Shown one piece after another: positions 35,441 to 46,311 of a DNA stretch of 64,000 bases. This DNA is from Linum tenue (taxonomy: Eukaryota > Streptophyta > Magnoliopsida > Malpighiales > Linaceae), in contig CAMGYJ010000009.1 in the NCBI GenBank assembly GCA_946122785.1, forward strand, positions 3,440,937 to 3,504,936, given 5' to 3'. Position 1 is the stretch's first letter. The number at the start of each line of letters is the position of its first letter. The translations under genes and the position numbers were made by a program. The notes beneath the pieces were generated by a model. It saw only the letters and a list, made by a program, of their open reading frames with translations. It was not told the origin of the DNA and made no database searches.

Positions 35441-36045
35441 ATACATCCCTAAAAAACAGAAGATATATTCTAGGTATGCCTAAACTTCCATTCCAATAGA
35501 AATTGAAGTTCAGAGTAATTCTAATACTTACATGTTATATGAATGTGAAAACGGTACTATATTCCAATTTCCATCATAAAATTCGTTGTCATTACAAAAA
35601 AAGGGATAGTATTCGAAGTGTATGGATGATAATGTGAACTGCCGGTAGCTAATATTAAGTTTAAGTTACATAAACAAAGACTTAATTCATTAATTTCATG
35701 CAGAATTTTAATTTTTATTATACTTAGTACTAGTCGACAAACTCTTCTCTCTTATAATTATAAAAAGAAAAAGACAATTTCTTCTCTACACATGTGCTAG
35801 CTTGCCTGCATGCATGTTTCTTGATCCCACTCATTTTTGGTAATAATTATAGTGGTTTCACACTGACTATAATTATTAGGTAAGTACTTGCAATTGTGGT
35901 TTACAACAAAAAAAAACATGTGCTCTTGTCTAGTAATTATTAAGTATCCTAGGTTGACTTCTTATAAATTAAGACCAGAGAAAATTACGGATCCTAGATT
36001 GACTAGGCCAGGGTTGTATCAGAGGACTAATTAGCTCATCTCAAT
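35441..36045. other. Gene-free stretch
   Basis: AT-rich intergenic DNA, no frame or repeat structure of note. Confidence 0.3.
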
Positions 36046-36417
36046 TAGGGGTGGCTATACGGTCCGGTCCGGTTAAATTGGCCCGAATTGATCTAGTCTT
36101 AGTCCGGTCTTTTCGGGAATATAAGGACGAAAAATTAGATTGGATACAGTCTGGTCTTGATCCTGTCCAGTTTTGACATGGTCCGGTCCCAATTCGGTCT
36201 TGATTTTATATTGAGATTGTGGAGATTTTAGTGGAGTTTTGGGTATTGAGCTCTCTTATCTTGTCTTTATCCGGTTTTGGTTCGGTCCTTAACGGGTTTT
36301 TTACCTCAAATCTAAGCCCGAATATGAGATTGGATTGTTTGCTATCCGGTCCCGATCCGGGTTATACGGTCCGGTCCCGGGTAAAACCAAAAAGTCCGGA
36401 CCAAATAGCCAGCCCTA
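36046..36417. mobile_element. hAT MITE rich in GGTCCGGTC
   Basis: Ends TAGGGGTGGCTATACGGTCC and, inverted, TAGGGCTGGCTATTTGGTCC. Flanks ATCTCAAT and ATCTAAAA match at six of eight positions, a decayed 8-bp duplication. The subterminal GGTCCGGTC repeats are characteristic of this MITE type. A related single end (TAGGGGTGGGCAAACGGTGCGG region) lies at about 36635 without a partner. Confidence 0.75.
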
Positions 36418-37153
36418 ATCTAAAACCTCCAATTTTATCTTTTAAACAATAGGGTTTAATATTCATAAAGACCCTATTGAATTTAGATCTTGTATATGTT
36501 CATTTTGTAGTTTTACATAGATCATCCTCTTTGGATGTAGCAGCATATGAATTCATACCATATACAAGTGTGACTACTGACTAGCTAATATTGTTTGTGA
36601 AATCATATCAAGGGTTATATGGAGTTAATTAGCAGTAGGGGTGGGCAAACGGTGCGGTTTGCCTCATACCGGATCGCACCGCATGTTTATCGGATTGTTA
36701 CGCATGCATGATTGTAAACTAATTGGTGCGGTGAAACCGAATCGCTTAAAATTGATTTGCCGTATTAATTGATTGAGACGATGGATTGCGGTTTAACCGC
36801 AAACCGCTATCAATATATACTTTAGACGGTCGAGACGGTGTCTTTCAGTTTCAAGAAACCTTCTTGGCCTTGGTACTTTTTTTTGTCGCTTTGCAACCAA
36901 ACTTCTTATGAGTTATCCTCACTTATGATCGTGCTTCTGAACTTAGTAGAATGTAGTGAGTTAATGATTGCATATGATAGTCAAACTAGCCAGATCTGTA
37001 GTCTCTTCAAGAGTTGAGATCTTATATAGCTTCAACAAATTTTGGAATTGTGATCAAAACTCTTTTCTACGCATATTAGGTAGAGACCAAGTATAAACAG
37101 TAGCAAGCGCAAAGATAAACTTCATTTTAATTAAAAATTTAAAGTCAATTAGT
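36418..37153. other. Gene-free stretch with a lone hAT end
   Basis: At 36635 a TAGGGGTGGGCAAACGG end starts a GCGGTT-rich segment that fades by about 36850 with no right terminus, so it is a truncated hAT MITE. The rest is AT-rich. Confidence 0.4.
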
Positions 37154-37164
37154 CCTGTGCATGC

Positions 37165-38645
37165 GGGATGAGTTAGCTTGGTTACTTAATTTTTAGTAAT
37201 CACAGTAGCTACCTTAATCTACACCATTCATTATTTCTTTTTCACCCTAATTTTAAATTAACGATGAAGATTATATTAGGGTAATTTTAGAATTGAAAAA
37301 TATACCACACCTGATTACGCTATAAATTAGATCCAAACCCTACCCTATTGCAACCCGCCGCCAACCACCAAGCTCCCTCCCCGTAACCTCCCGTGACCCT
37401 CATCCCTCCCGAGAACTTCCTCCACCGTCGGCCGGCCTCCCCTCCATCGCCCTCCTCCCTTCCCCTCCTCTCTTGTAAAGCGGCGGTGTCCGGCGACGGC
37501 GACAGCGATGAGACACAACGGAGCTCTCTTCTTCCGGCTCTCGGCTCTGATTCTTGTATCCTTCCTTTCCCATTGCATCCCTTCTCCATTTCTTCCCTCC
37601 CACATCCCTCCCACCCTCTAAAGCATTGATTTTGTGCACAAACAGAAACTGAATTAGATTTTGTTTCCAAACTGGAATCCCCAGAAAGGGCGAAGGAGGA
37701 GGATTGGGGGGGTTTTTTACCTGAGAGGAAGAGAGTTGGAATCAGCATCTTGGAGAGGAGGAGAAGCGGGAGAAGGCTCTTCCTCGAGAACCGAGTTTGA
37801 AGAAGAAGAAGAAGAAAGAGGGAGGAAGGGTTTGGATGAGTTGGGGGTGAAGACGATTTGTCTCGTGAAATCCAGCTCTGCTTCGATCTGCTGATGGCGA
37901 CAATGCTAAATGGCAAGGAACGGAATGAGATGAAGTTCTATTGGACTATATTTGCTTTTTAATGGCAATTGGAAGGAGGAAGGAGGAATTCCATTGGAAT
38001 GGTATGTTCTTTTTTAAATGGTAGTATTTTTTTTCGTTGTCATTTTTTTTAAATGGTAGTCATTTTTTTCGTAGTGGTAGTGTTATTGTTGTATTGATAT
38101 TGTTTTTGTCGCATTGGTATTATTTTTGTCGCATTGGTATTGATTTTGTTACATTGGTATTGATTTTGTCGCATTGGTAGTGATTAAATCTGCAATGGTA
38201 TTGATGTTTTGTGAAATGGTAGTGTTTTTATTTCTTGAATGGTATTGATGTTTTTTGAAATGGTAGTGTTTTTATTTCTTGAATGGTAGTTTTCGTGTAA
38301 TGGTATAGATTTATTTCTGCAATGGTAGTTTTCGTGTAATGGTATAGATTTATTTCTGCAATGGTATTGATATTTTTCAAAGTGGTAGTGTTTGTCTAAT
38401 GGATTGGTACTGATTTTGTTTTTTTTTTTTTTTTTTTTGCAGAAAGATTGAGAAAAATATGGAAAGGAAATCTGGCTGGAGATTACGGAAGTGAGAGAAA
38501 GAGAGATTTTTAATTAATAGATTTTTGTAACTACCTTAAATGTAATTTATTAAAAAATTAATTAATATAATTTATTTTTCCATACCCAATTTACCCTTAG
38601 TAACCACGGTGATTACTACTTTGTAGTAATCACCGTAACCTGTCC
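37165..38645. mobile_element. MULE-type element with gene-like cargo (possible Pack-MULE)
   Basis: An 11-bp direct repeat CCTGTGCATGC (37154-37164 and 38646-38656) flanks it, and both ends share GGTTACT/GTTAC and GTAATCAC blocks in inverted orientation. 37320-37915 is GC-rich, unlike the AT-rich surroundings. On the minus strand it looks like a gene start: a CT-rich leader, then ATG with MLIPTLFLS followed by a GTAAAA donor. 38000-38440 is a degenerate tandem array of about 20 bp built on 'attggtattgattttgtcgc'. No transposase. Confidence 0.65.
38000..38440. repeat. GGTATT/GGTAGT minisatellite
   Basis: Degenerate tandem units of about 18-40 bp built around TTGGTATTGATTTTGTCGCA and ATGGTAGTGTTTTT, ending in a long T run at 38420. 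Inside the MULE-type element. Its wording recalls the TGGTA-rich array of the MULE at 8356-10055. Confidence 0.75.
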
Positions 38646-38913
38646 CCTGTGCATGCACTTCTTAAAGTCAATTACAACGTAACTTGGACTTCTTAAAAAC
38701 AGAATTATTGAGAAATGCAGAAGGAAATGAAAGGAAAGGATAATGGATGGATTTATTTCCAGCAACAATGATAATCGGACCGTATAGTCATCCCTATTCT
38801 ATCCGGTGCCCTTCATCATAGGGCACCGTGAACCGTCGGCCGCGGCGTCCTCCTCGGGCCCAGCAGCTGACTGGATCGAACTGTATGCCCATGGGATCAG
38901 TTAGCGTGACTAC

Positions 38914-39766
38914 CCCTAAAGGGGTAGTGATTTTTGACACCCCCTTTATGATTGGCCAATTTTATTTCCAATCATTGGCAAGTATTAATTAAACTGATTT
39001 TTTATTTTTTTTAATCTTGTAATTTGGGGTCTCTCACCACATTGGAAAAGAGAAAGAATCTGGGGAAAAACGAAATCACCCCCATTAATTACATAATTAA
39101 TTTCTCTCACTGGTACATTAATTACACGTACCACTCCACTGGTACACGTACCACTCCACTGGTACACGTACCACTCCACTGGTGCGAGCAATCCACAAGG
39201 TAGGTTAGAGTGAGAACAATACCAGTGCAATGATATTTTTCATAACAATGATAAACAATAATAGGGAAAAAAATAGGAACTTTCCATTAGTAGCCAAAAA
39301 CTGTGTTCCAAAATGGGTTGCAAAATTAGGGAAATGCCAACAACAATGCCAAAAACAATAAATTATCCTTCGAATGTGAATAAACATAAAGTCTTCACAA
39401 TTTTTTAAGCCTAAACAGGACATATGGTTACACGTACCACTCCACTGGTACACGTACCACTCCACTGGTACACGTACCACTCCACTGGTACATGTACCAG
39501 TGGAGTGGTACGTGTACCAGTGGAGTGGTACGTGTAATTAATGTACCAGTGAGAGAAATTAATTATGTAATTAATGGGGGTGATTTCGTTTTTCCCCAGA
39601 TCCTTCCCCATTCATAATTACCAACGTTTTTCTCCTTCCCCATTCATAATTATTATCACAATTAAGGCTTTCCCAATTTACAAGATTACAATAAATAAAG
39701 TAAAAAGGTTAAATGGAAAAGTGACCAATCAAGAGGAGGGTGTCAAAAAACACTACCCCTTTAGGG
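38914..39766. mobile_element. TIR element with hairpin tandem arrays
   Basis: Terminal inverted repeats of about 43 bp: CCCTAAAGGGGTAGTG...TTTTTGACACCC at 38914 and its inverse ending 39766. Inside is a second inverted repeat: 39060-39140 (AAACGAAATCACCCCCATTA..., TTCTCTCACTGGTACATTAA) recurs inverted at 39535-39600. Flanks TTAGCGTGAC and TTAGCATAGT are only partly alike. No coding capacity. Confidence 0.75.
39120..39535. repeat. 20-bp tandem units in inverted arrangement
   Basis: Unit TACACGTACCACTCCACTGG occurs three times at about 39124-39183 and three times at about 39424-39490, then twice inverted (CCAGTGGAGTGGTACGTGTA) at 39496-39537. The centre at about 39492 (TACATGTA) is a near-perfect palindrome with arms of roughly 45 bp. 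It would fold into a stable hairpin. Confidence 0.9.
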
Positions 39767-40324
39767 ATTAGCATAGTATCCGACCCCTATGCTCATTCAT
39801 ATCTTACCCCTTCATATACGGCGCGAAACCTCCTTTCCCTTTCCAGTTCCACAGCTAGATTCAAAGTTCTGCGGATCCAACGAAGACTTCCGTACAGAGT
39901 CCTCTCATTATTTACTAGCTTGGATCCTGACAGGTAATTTTATCTTTTTCAATTTATGTGAATAGCCAATAGTCTGATACACATTCAATTGTTTCTTGAT
40001 GTAGATTATTCTAATAATTTTTCTATTTTTCATCTTATAATATTCACCGACGTTGCTAAATTTTGTAATAATGTATAACTGTATGTATGTATGCAATATG
40101 CATCCGCCATTACTGTAGGGGAATCTTTGATGAAAATTAGATTCAAGAAAATCCATTTTTAGCGACTAAACATTGAGGCAAATATTTTATATGCCTCTAA
40201 AAGTACATTATATACAACATATCCGGTAAGAGACGTATTTATTTTTTCAATTATATTCTTTCAAATGCTATAATGATTTTGTTTAGTTAGTAATTACTAA
40301 TTAGTGATTTTGTTTTTTATATAG

Positions 40325-40796
40325 TGCTTTTAGAAGATTTGAACTAGCTGTTCGGTGGAAATCAGAGAGAGTAGAGGATAATTTGGGCGTCCATTTCGTT
40401 GGTGGTAGAAGTTTCCAGTTGACTGTTCCATCTATGGTGAACTATCAGAAACTTTGTGATAATCTAATTCAGAGAATACGGCGTAAAGACGAAGCAGTAC
40501 AAGATAGTGATGTGATTACAGGTTTCACTTACTGTCTTCTAGAATGGCAGATTGGTGTTTTCTTTCATTATGTGATGCCTATTGTGGATGATGATAGCTT
40601 GAATGTGCTTAGGAATTTTATGGCACAAAACCCTTATTGTTTGGGTGTTGAGATACATGCTGAGCTCAGTGAGGATCAGGGTGGAGAGGAAGAAGATGAC
40701 ACATGGAGCGTGCCATCCGATCATGACTATGATGACGGTGATGACGGAGAGGAGAAAGATGATGATGATGATGATGAGGAGGAGGAGGAGGAGTAG
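40325..40796 (+). pseudogene. Possible MULE transposase N-terminal fragment
   Basis: After an acceptor-like TATATAG at 40324 the frame AFRRFELAVRWKSERVED..., VHFVGGRSFQLTVPSMVNYQ, FFHYVMPIVDDDSLNVLRNF, QNPYCLGVEIHAEL runs into a long Asp/Glu tail and a TAG at 40796. The mix of a PB1-like N-terminus, a 'VDDDxLxVL' stretch and an acidic tail resembles the start of plant MuDR-type transposases, but no MULE catalytic domain follows. A leader-like exon may end at 39934 (CTGACAG|GTAATT). Low confidence; it could be an unrelated small gene. Confidence 0.3.
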
Positions 40797-41733
40797 GAGG
40801 ACAACCTAATTATCCTCCATATTTTTACTTGCAGGGTAATGAAGAGGATGGCGAATTATTATATGACGAATTATCGTGTCGTGCTAGGCCGTGCTTGGGC
40901 CGACACGGTAGGGACACGGTTCGGCTCCATTTACGTAATCCTAAAGTCTAGTAGTTGTCCAAACGGTTTTGGTTTAGTAAATAGGCGACCCATTTAATTT
41001 TTGACCCATAATGCATTGGTTTGTTGTGCATATGGAAATAAAATAGGGAATCACGAAAGTTTGGTTTGGTTGGTTGCATAGAAGTATAAATAATTTTGTA
41101 TATTAGGTGTATCATTAATTGGTTAATTGGTTAGGTGTGTTGAAACCAAACAAAACAACCTAAACCAAATAAGCTAAATTGTTTAACCAAACCAAACCAA
41201 TTATCCAAATTAACCGAATGCTACCGATTAATATGGTTACCACGATATCCAATCGTTTTGAACACCCCTAATCAACTAGGCCTATGAACTTGTAATAAAT
41301 TCATATATCCTGCTTTATTTATTCAATACTCTTCTCAGTACACACTCATTTTACTTTGTTGACATAATCACACTTTGTTTCTAGTTTGTGTGGAATTTCA
41401 GGACTTGTTTGGAGGTTGAGATTTGAAGTGAAGTATTTAGCAAATACATGTAATCCTCCCAATACTATATGGACATTCCGGGTGAGAACATATGAAATTG
41501 GAAAAATGCTAGCTTCTGCGCAATTTAAGGAGGGGCTCTTTAGTCTTTTTGGACAACCATTTTTATGCCCTGCTTTGACGTTATACATAGGTTCTACAAT
41601 AGGTTTGGCCTTAATTTGTTATTGGCCCATTTCTTATTCAAGCAGACTAAAAGAAAATCCATAAATTAAAATCAAAATCCATTATGAGGTGGTGCGAAGT
41701 GTCTTTCCCATAATTTATTTAAAAAAAAGGGAG
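40797..41733. other. Gene-free stretch
   Basis: Contains a TTTGGTTTGG/AACCAAACC-rich segment (41060-41210) and a hAT-like right end (AACACCCCTAA) near 41265 without a clear partner. Nothing coding. Confidence 0.35.
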
Positions 41734-42545
41734 AATACCCTATTTTGGCTTGAACTTTGACGTGAAAGAAAATTTTGGGAAGAATTTTCAAATAAGATAG
41801 TTTGTCTGAATTTTGAAAGAAAAGAACAAATTTAGCTCAAAATAAATGATGTGGAAGCCATGTCGCAACCACCTCATCATAATATGATAGACATAGACAA
41901 AAGAAATGTTTTACCTTCAATATTAACAGTCAACCTAAATTTTGGGTCAAATTTGTCTATCTGTTTCCAAATTGGGTTAATATATTTGTATTTGTATGGC
42001 CCGAACTTTTCACATATTAAACATCCTGACCAATCTTTTCGATCTATAACTTTGTGGCCTCAACTATGCATGCATCAAAGTTACGAAATTAGCCAAACCC
42101 GAGATTTGACCGTTATCTTGGACAGTCAAACGCGTTGACTAACGGTCAACCCGCCACGTCATCACAAACCACTTAATATTTTTATTTTTCCCACCTATAT
42201 TTCCATATTAAAGGGACCCGAATGTTTTTTCCTTCTTCTTTTTTTCAAAATAATAAAGATAAATGTTAAATGGTGGAAAAGCCAAAAAATTTAAGTGATC
42301 TATGATGATTTGGCAATGACGTGGCGCGTTGACCGTTAGTCAATGCGTTTGACCGTCTAAGATAACAGCCAAATCTCGGGTTTGGCCAATTTCATAACTT
42401 TCATGCATAGTTGAGGCCACGAATTTATAGATTGAAAAAATTGTCCAGGATGTTTAATATGTGAAAAGTTCGGGCCATACAAATATATTAATTATTCCAA
42501 AACGAATGTGTGTTTTATGTTGAAGTTCATGTCAAAATAAGGTAT
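41734..42545. mobile_element. Foldback-type element with long inverted arms
   Basis: 41980-42165 and 42305-42492 are inverted copies of each other (arms about 185 bp, high identity) around a loop of about 140 bp; both contain GGCCCGAACTTTTCACATAT and CAAACCCGAGATTTG. The outer ends AATACCCTATTTTGGC and, inverted, AATACCTTATTTTGAC extend the symmetry. No duplication or coding capacity found. Confidence 0.75.
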
Positions 42546-44575
42546 TATGCCTTTTAGTTATATACAATTTTTTAAAGTTCTAACCATTAGTAGATTTTTT
42601 GGGCAAGATTTCTCAATTAAATATTGTAAATATTTTATTTTATAAATATAGTTATTATTTGTTCATGAATGTAAAAAAAAAAATCAAATTGGCATTGAAA
42701 ATACTCTCATGTGTATCTAGGACGCACTTAAAATACCACCAATTCCAAAATTGTGAAGATTACTAGGCATGACAGATACCAGTTAAATGTCGTTCACACA
42801 CTTGGTTAGTTACTGGATCATCAATTTTGCATATGAGAAGACATTGTTTTCATCTGCACTCACCTTGATGTTGGGAAATCTAGAAACTATGGAAGTGGAA
42901 TGTCTTGCTGGAAAACTATTACAAATCAGTGACAAAATGAGAGGACTTCCACCTTCTTATCTCCGAAAAATTGAGGCAATGGAGTTGAAGTTCAACATCA
43001 TGCTCACCACATCGTGGATACTATAAGCGAGTGCACAAATTTGTACATATGGGAAAATTTTACTTGCACCAAAATAATATTTGCAAGCGTTTTACCATTA
43101 AAATTTTGCTTTAAATAAAATAAAAGAGAAGAAGAAAGAGTCTGCTAATGGTGGAGGTAGTGGATTTGATGAAGTGAGAATCTTGGCACCGAGATTGATC
43201 ATTGGTAGAAAGATAAATGGCCAAAATTAATGAGATATGGAGAGTAAGAGAATTAGAAATGCAGGGAGACATAATAAAAAATTAGGATTTTGGGGCAAGA
43301 ATGCTTGGGTGGCTAAAAATACGAGAAAATATAGAAAACATTCATAAAATCAAGAATAATAATAGCTAACTAATCGTTCATCAGTCCATCTCCTTTGAAA
43401 GATTTTTGTCCTAAAGAATCAACCTGAATTTGTGTGAACTTCTTTCTATACTTTCAGTTCAAGGCTTGACCACTCTTTCACTTCCAATTAACTTCAGCTG
43501 CCGCAATGAACTAATAACGACAAAAAGAAACGCTCTAACTAAAAAATATGAATGGAAAATTCTCAATTCACGTTGCCATCAACCAAAAAGTAGTTTTATT
43601 ATCCTTATTGATCGAAGCTCATACTTGCTACTTCTTTCGCACCGATATATCCTTCAAAGCTTTCAAGTAAATTTCGACAAAGTCGCTAAAAACAATCAAT
43701 GTGTAGACTAGAATGACATAGATGATGTTGTTGGGTGCAAGGGTAACTAGGCTATAATACCAATTGACGAGAGAGAGGATTTTAGAATCTGAGATTGATT
43801 AAGATAAAGATATGGTCAGAGGAGAATTAGGAAAAATAAAGAAAATAAATAAAGTATCAGATGAGGAAGAATTGGGGTTGGATTAGAAGCGAATTAGGCA
43901 AAATAATGAAAATCAATAAATTACTGGACAACGAAGAATTGGGATTGGATTGAGATTACTGAATTTAAGAGGGGGAGGCTAGAAGATAATTGATAGAAAT
44001 TCAGGGGATGTAGAATAAAGTTAAGGTTTAGAGAGAACAAAATTGAAAGGATTATAGAGGAAGAACAATGAGATTATTGATATGGTAAATCTTCTATTTA
44101 TTCTTTAATAATGTAAGTGAATGAATACTATACAAATATATAGGAAAACACAAAAACTCTAATATTTTTCAAACACCGACTTGGAAGCCACCCAAAATGA
44201 TCAAACAACGCATCCACACAATTAATCTCACGGATACCGCTTTAAATAAATCCATATTCAAAAAATAACTAATAACATCGAAATAGTCACTAATTAATCA
44301 TTACCAGAGTAAGATAATGATAATGTTGATAAGAAGGAAGAAACTCTATTATGACAGAGATAGATGTTTCGTTGATGAAAAAATTAAGACATTGTTATTA
44401 GTGGGTATCCATATGTTGTTTAGTTTAGTCGATGAATAGGTTAGGATGTCAGATAATTTTATGATGTATAATTTTTATTTATTTTTTTTTCAATAATTAA
44501 ATAATTTGGATTATTTTATGATACTAAAAATGTTTCATACTTTGTCTTATTGTAATTGTTGTTTATGTTAATGAA
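42546..44575. other. Gene-free stretch ending in a Helitron terminus
   Basis: AT-rich. Short plus-strand frames at 42787-43026 and 43430-43711 show no recognisable domain. 43780-44060 contains loosely repeated 'gaattaggaaaaataaagaaaat...' and 'attggattgga' wording. Part of this may be the body of the Helitron whose 3' end lies at 44603; its 5' end was not found. Confidence 0.3.
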
Positions 44576-44603
44576 CCCGACCATTGGTCGGGCTCCAATC
44601 TAG
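44576..44603 (+). mobile_element. Helitron 3' terminus
   Basis: A perfect 7-bp stem CCCGACC/GGTCGGG with a 3-base loop (44576-44592), then CTCCAAT and CTAG (44600-44603) followed by T, is the canonical Helitron 3' end (hairpin, CTRR, insertion before T). The start of the element is not identified. Confidence 0.65.
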
Positions 44604-45046
44604 TGATAAGATTAAGTCAATTTTTTGGTTCATTTTAAGTTAGAATGCATGTATTAACTTTTTATTGGGCCCACCTATAAATCACTCAAAATAAATCTCT
44701 ACCAAAAGGTGAGATTGTTAACAAGGGATTGTCTACCCTACTTTTTGATTCATCATTACCCCTCCAAACAAAGTATTTTCCTAATACATGCATTGAATCA
44801 ATACATCAAATGATAATACACAAATTGAACAAATGCATCTATTTGGAGAATCTCAACCTCCAAACATGCCCTTGCTTCCCCAGACGGCAATGTGCTTTGT
44901 GAGTTTGTCATAAAAAAAAATTCTCCAAAAAAAAAAAAGTTTGTCATCAATTCATCCCAAAGTATTCTCGAGTTTTCATGACTGCGTCACATACATTACG
45001 TATTACTACATTTGTAATTGTAATCAATGAAAGATAAATACAAAGT
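44604..45046. other. 3' flank of the RING gene and repeat debris
   Basis: Contains 'gagaatctcaacctccaaac' near 44850, the inverse of wording at 41402-41420, so a dispersed repeat is likely. The last part is probably the RING gene 3' untranslated region. Confidence 0.35.
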
Positions 45047-45667
45047 TCAAGCAGCATTCGGCTGCGGCGGCAAAATCTGAAACCTACAGACAGGACAAGT
45101 CTCGCTGCCGACCTTCAACCAGTGACCGATGCAGTCTCCATGGAAAATATGACCGCACGGCGTCCTCTTGGGCCTGGCTTCTTCTTCGTGGGCCTCCCAG
45201 CCAGGCCCGCCACAGATCTCGTCCAAACAAACGCAACACTCCAGGCCTTCTTCCCAAGCGGCCCCAACCTCCGTCAACGACTTGTCAATCGCCGCTTCTC
45301 GAGCCCTCGTCGTCAGCCTCAGTTGTAGATCCCGCAGCTCGTCCTCCGTCACCATCACAATATTCATCAACTCTCCCCCGTCAAAGTGGATTTCCAACCT
45401 CGACACCTCTTCTTCTTCTTCTTCTTCTTCTTCTTCTTCTTCTTCTTCTTCTTCTTCTTCTTCTTCTTCTTCTTCCATGCCATCCCATTCGCTGTCGCTA
45501 TCGGGGAACGCCGTGACACAGTCGTTGCCGGGAGGTTCCAGAATGACCGGCGTCAGGTGGCGGCGTAAGTGCTCATCGTACAATGACGTAAGCATACCTC
45601 GGCGCTCCACGTCCTGGGTTGCTTCGGAATCCCCAAGCAACCTCAGAAATTCCGCAACGGTAGACAT
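45047..45667 (-). CDS. RING-H2 finger protein, putative E3 ubiquitin ligase
   Basis: Intronless frame of 206 residues. The C-terminal RING-H2 domain has CCVCLDEI, an unusually long loop of about 25 residues, then CGHIFHGDCIGHWL and CPVCR: the C3H2C3 zinc ligands are complete. Such domains recruit E2 enzymes for ubiquitin transfer; the substrate is unknown. The middle of the protein carries an uninterrupted run of about 23 Glu encoded by a pure GAA microsatellite (45411-45474), likely variable in length between individuals. The N-terminus (STVAEFLRLLGDSEATQDVERRG) is probably helical. A TATA box lies about 105 bp upstream. It is head-to-head with a truncated RING copy. Confidence 0.88.
   Translation of the reverse strand: MSTVAEFLRLLGDSEATQDVERRGMLTSLYDEHLRRHLTPVILEPPGNDCVTAFPDSDSEWDGMEEEEEEEEEEEEEEEEEEEEEEEVSRLEIHFDGGELMNIVMVTEDELRDLQLRLTTRAREAAIDKSLTEVGAAWEEGLECCVCLDEICGGPGWEAHEEEARPKRTPCGHIFHGDCIGHWLKVGSETCPVCRFQILPPQPNAA
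45409..45475. repeat. (TTC)n microsatellite in coding sequence
   Basis: An uninterrupted TTC/GAA run of about 22 units encoding poly-Glu in the RING-H2 protein. Confidence 0.97.
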
Positions 45668-46008
45668 ATCGACAGAGTAAACCCGATTTCGCTCTGATAT
45701 TTTCTTTCCGATTCGAATTACTTCATCCGACTTTCCTAATTACCGGAGCAGCGATACATCAACGTTTACCAATTTATACTCGGAAAGGGGAAAACAGTTT
45801 CCCAACTGGTTAAGGAATTTGTACAAGAAAGCGGAAATCCCTGACCGATTAGGAGACGGAAACAGAGTCCCCTGTTTTGTATATAAATAAATAGAAACGA
45901 AATTGGCAACTTGATACAAGGGGGGAAAGTAAACAGACGCAGGTATAGCTCAGAAATTTTTCTCCTTGGTAAAACTCCAGATCCGCCGCCCCCGCCACTG
46001 CCGGCGAT
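45668..46008. promoter_or_regulatory. Bidirectional promoter between two RING frames
   Basis: A 341-bp spacer between divergent start codons, with a TATA box for each side: TATAAATT on the minus strand at 45771-45778, and TATAAATA on the plus strand at 45883-45890, each about 105-125 bp from its ATG. Confidence 0.6.
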
Positions 46009-46311
46009 ATGTCGTTTTCCTTCTTCTTCCCGCCGTTCTTCTCGCTCGGTCCGGACGATGACGAACCTGCCTCCTCCGAGGAAGTCTGCGGCGAATGGGC
46101 ATCCGATGATGATGGGAATCTGTCAGAAGATAAGTTTTCCCAGGTGTTGGACGATCACCTGAAAGGCGTGAGTGTGGCGGAGCTGGGTTCCGACGTCGTG
46201 GATTGCTCGATTTGTCTGAACAGTATTCACGACGAGACGGCTCCGGGTGCTGGTGGCTGGAAATCCAGGTTACTTGCCCTCTCTGTCTGTCTCGGCTTCC
46301 GGTTGGCTTAA
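46009..46311 (+). pseudogene. Truncated RING-finger gene
   Basis: ATG at 46009 opens MSFSFFFPPFFSLGPDDDEPASSEE..., reaching DCSICLNSIHDETAPGAGGW, the first half of a RING. The central Cys-His-His-Cys part is missing; instead an out-of-frame QVTCPLCLSRLP (the last zinc-ligand pair) follows directly from about 46269. An internal deletion with frameshift therefore removed the core. An intron starting at CCAG|GTTACT is conceivable, but no partner exon was found downstream. Its own TATA box suggests it may still be transcribed. Confidence 0.65.

Noticed and set aside
39120..39535. CRISPR-like or operator array
   Set aside because: Direct tandem units inside a TIR element, no spacers.
45168..45680. 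170-codon plus-strand frame with a long Ser run
   Set aside because: Antisense of the GAA microsatellite in the RING gene.
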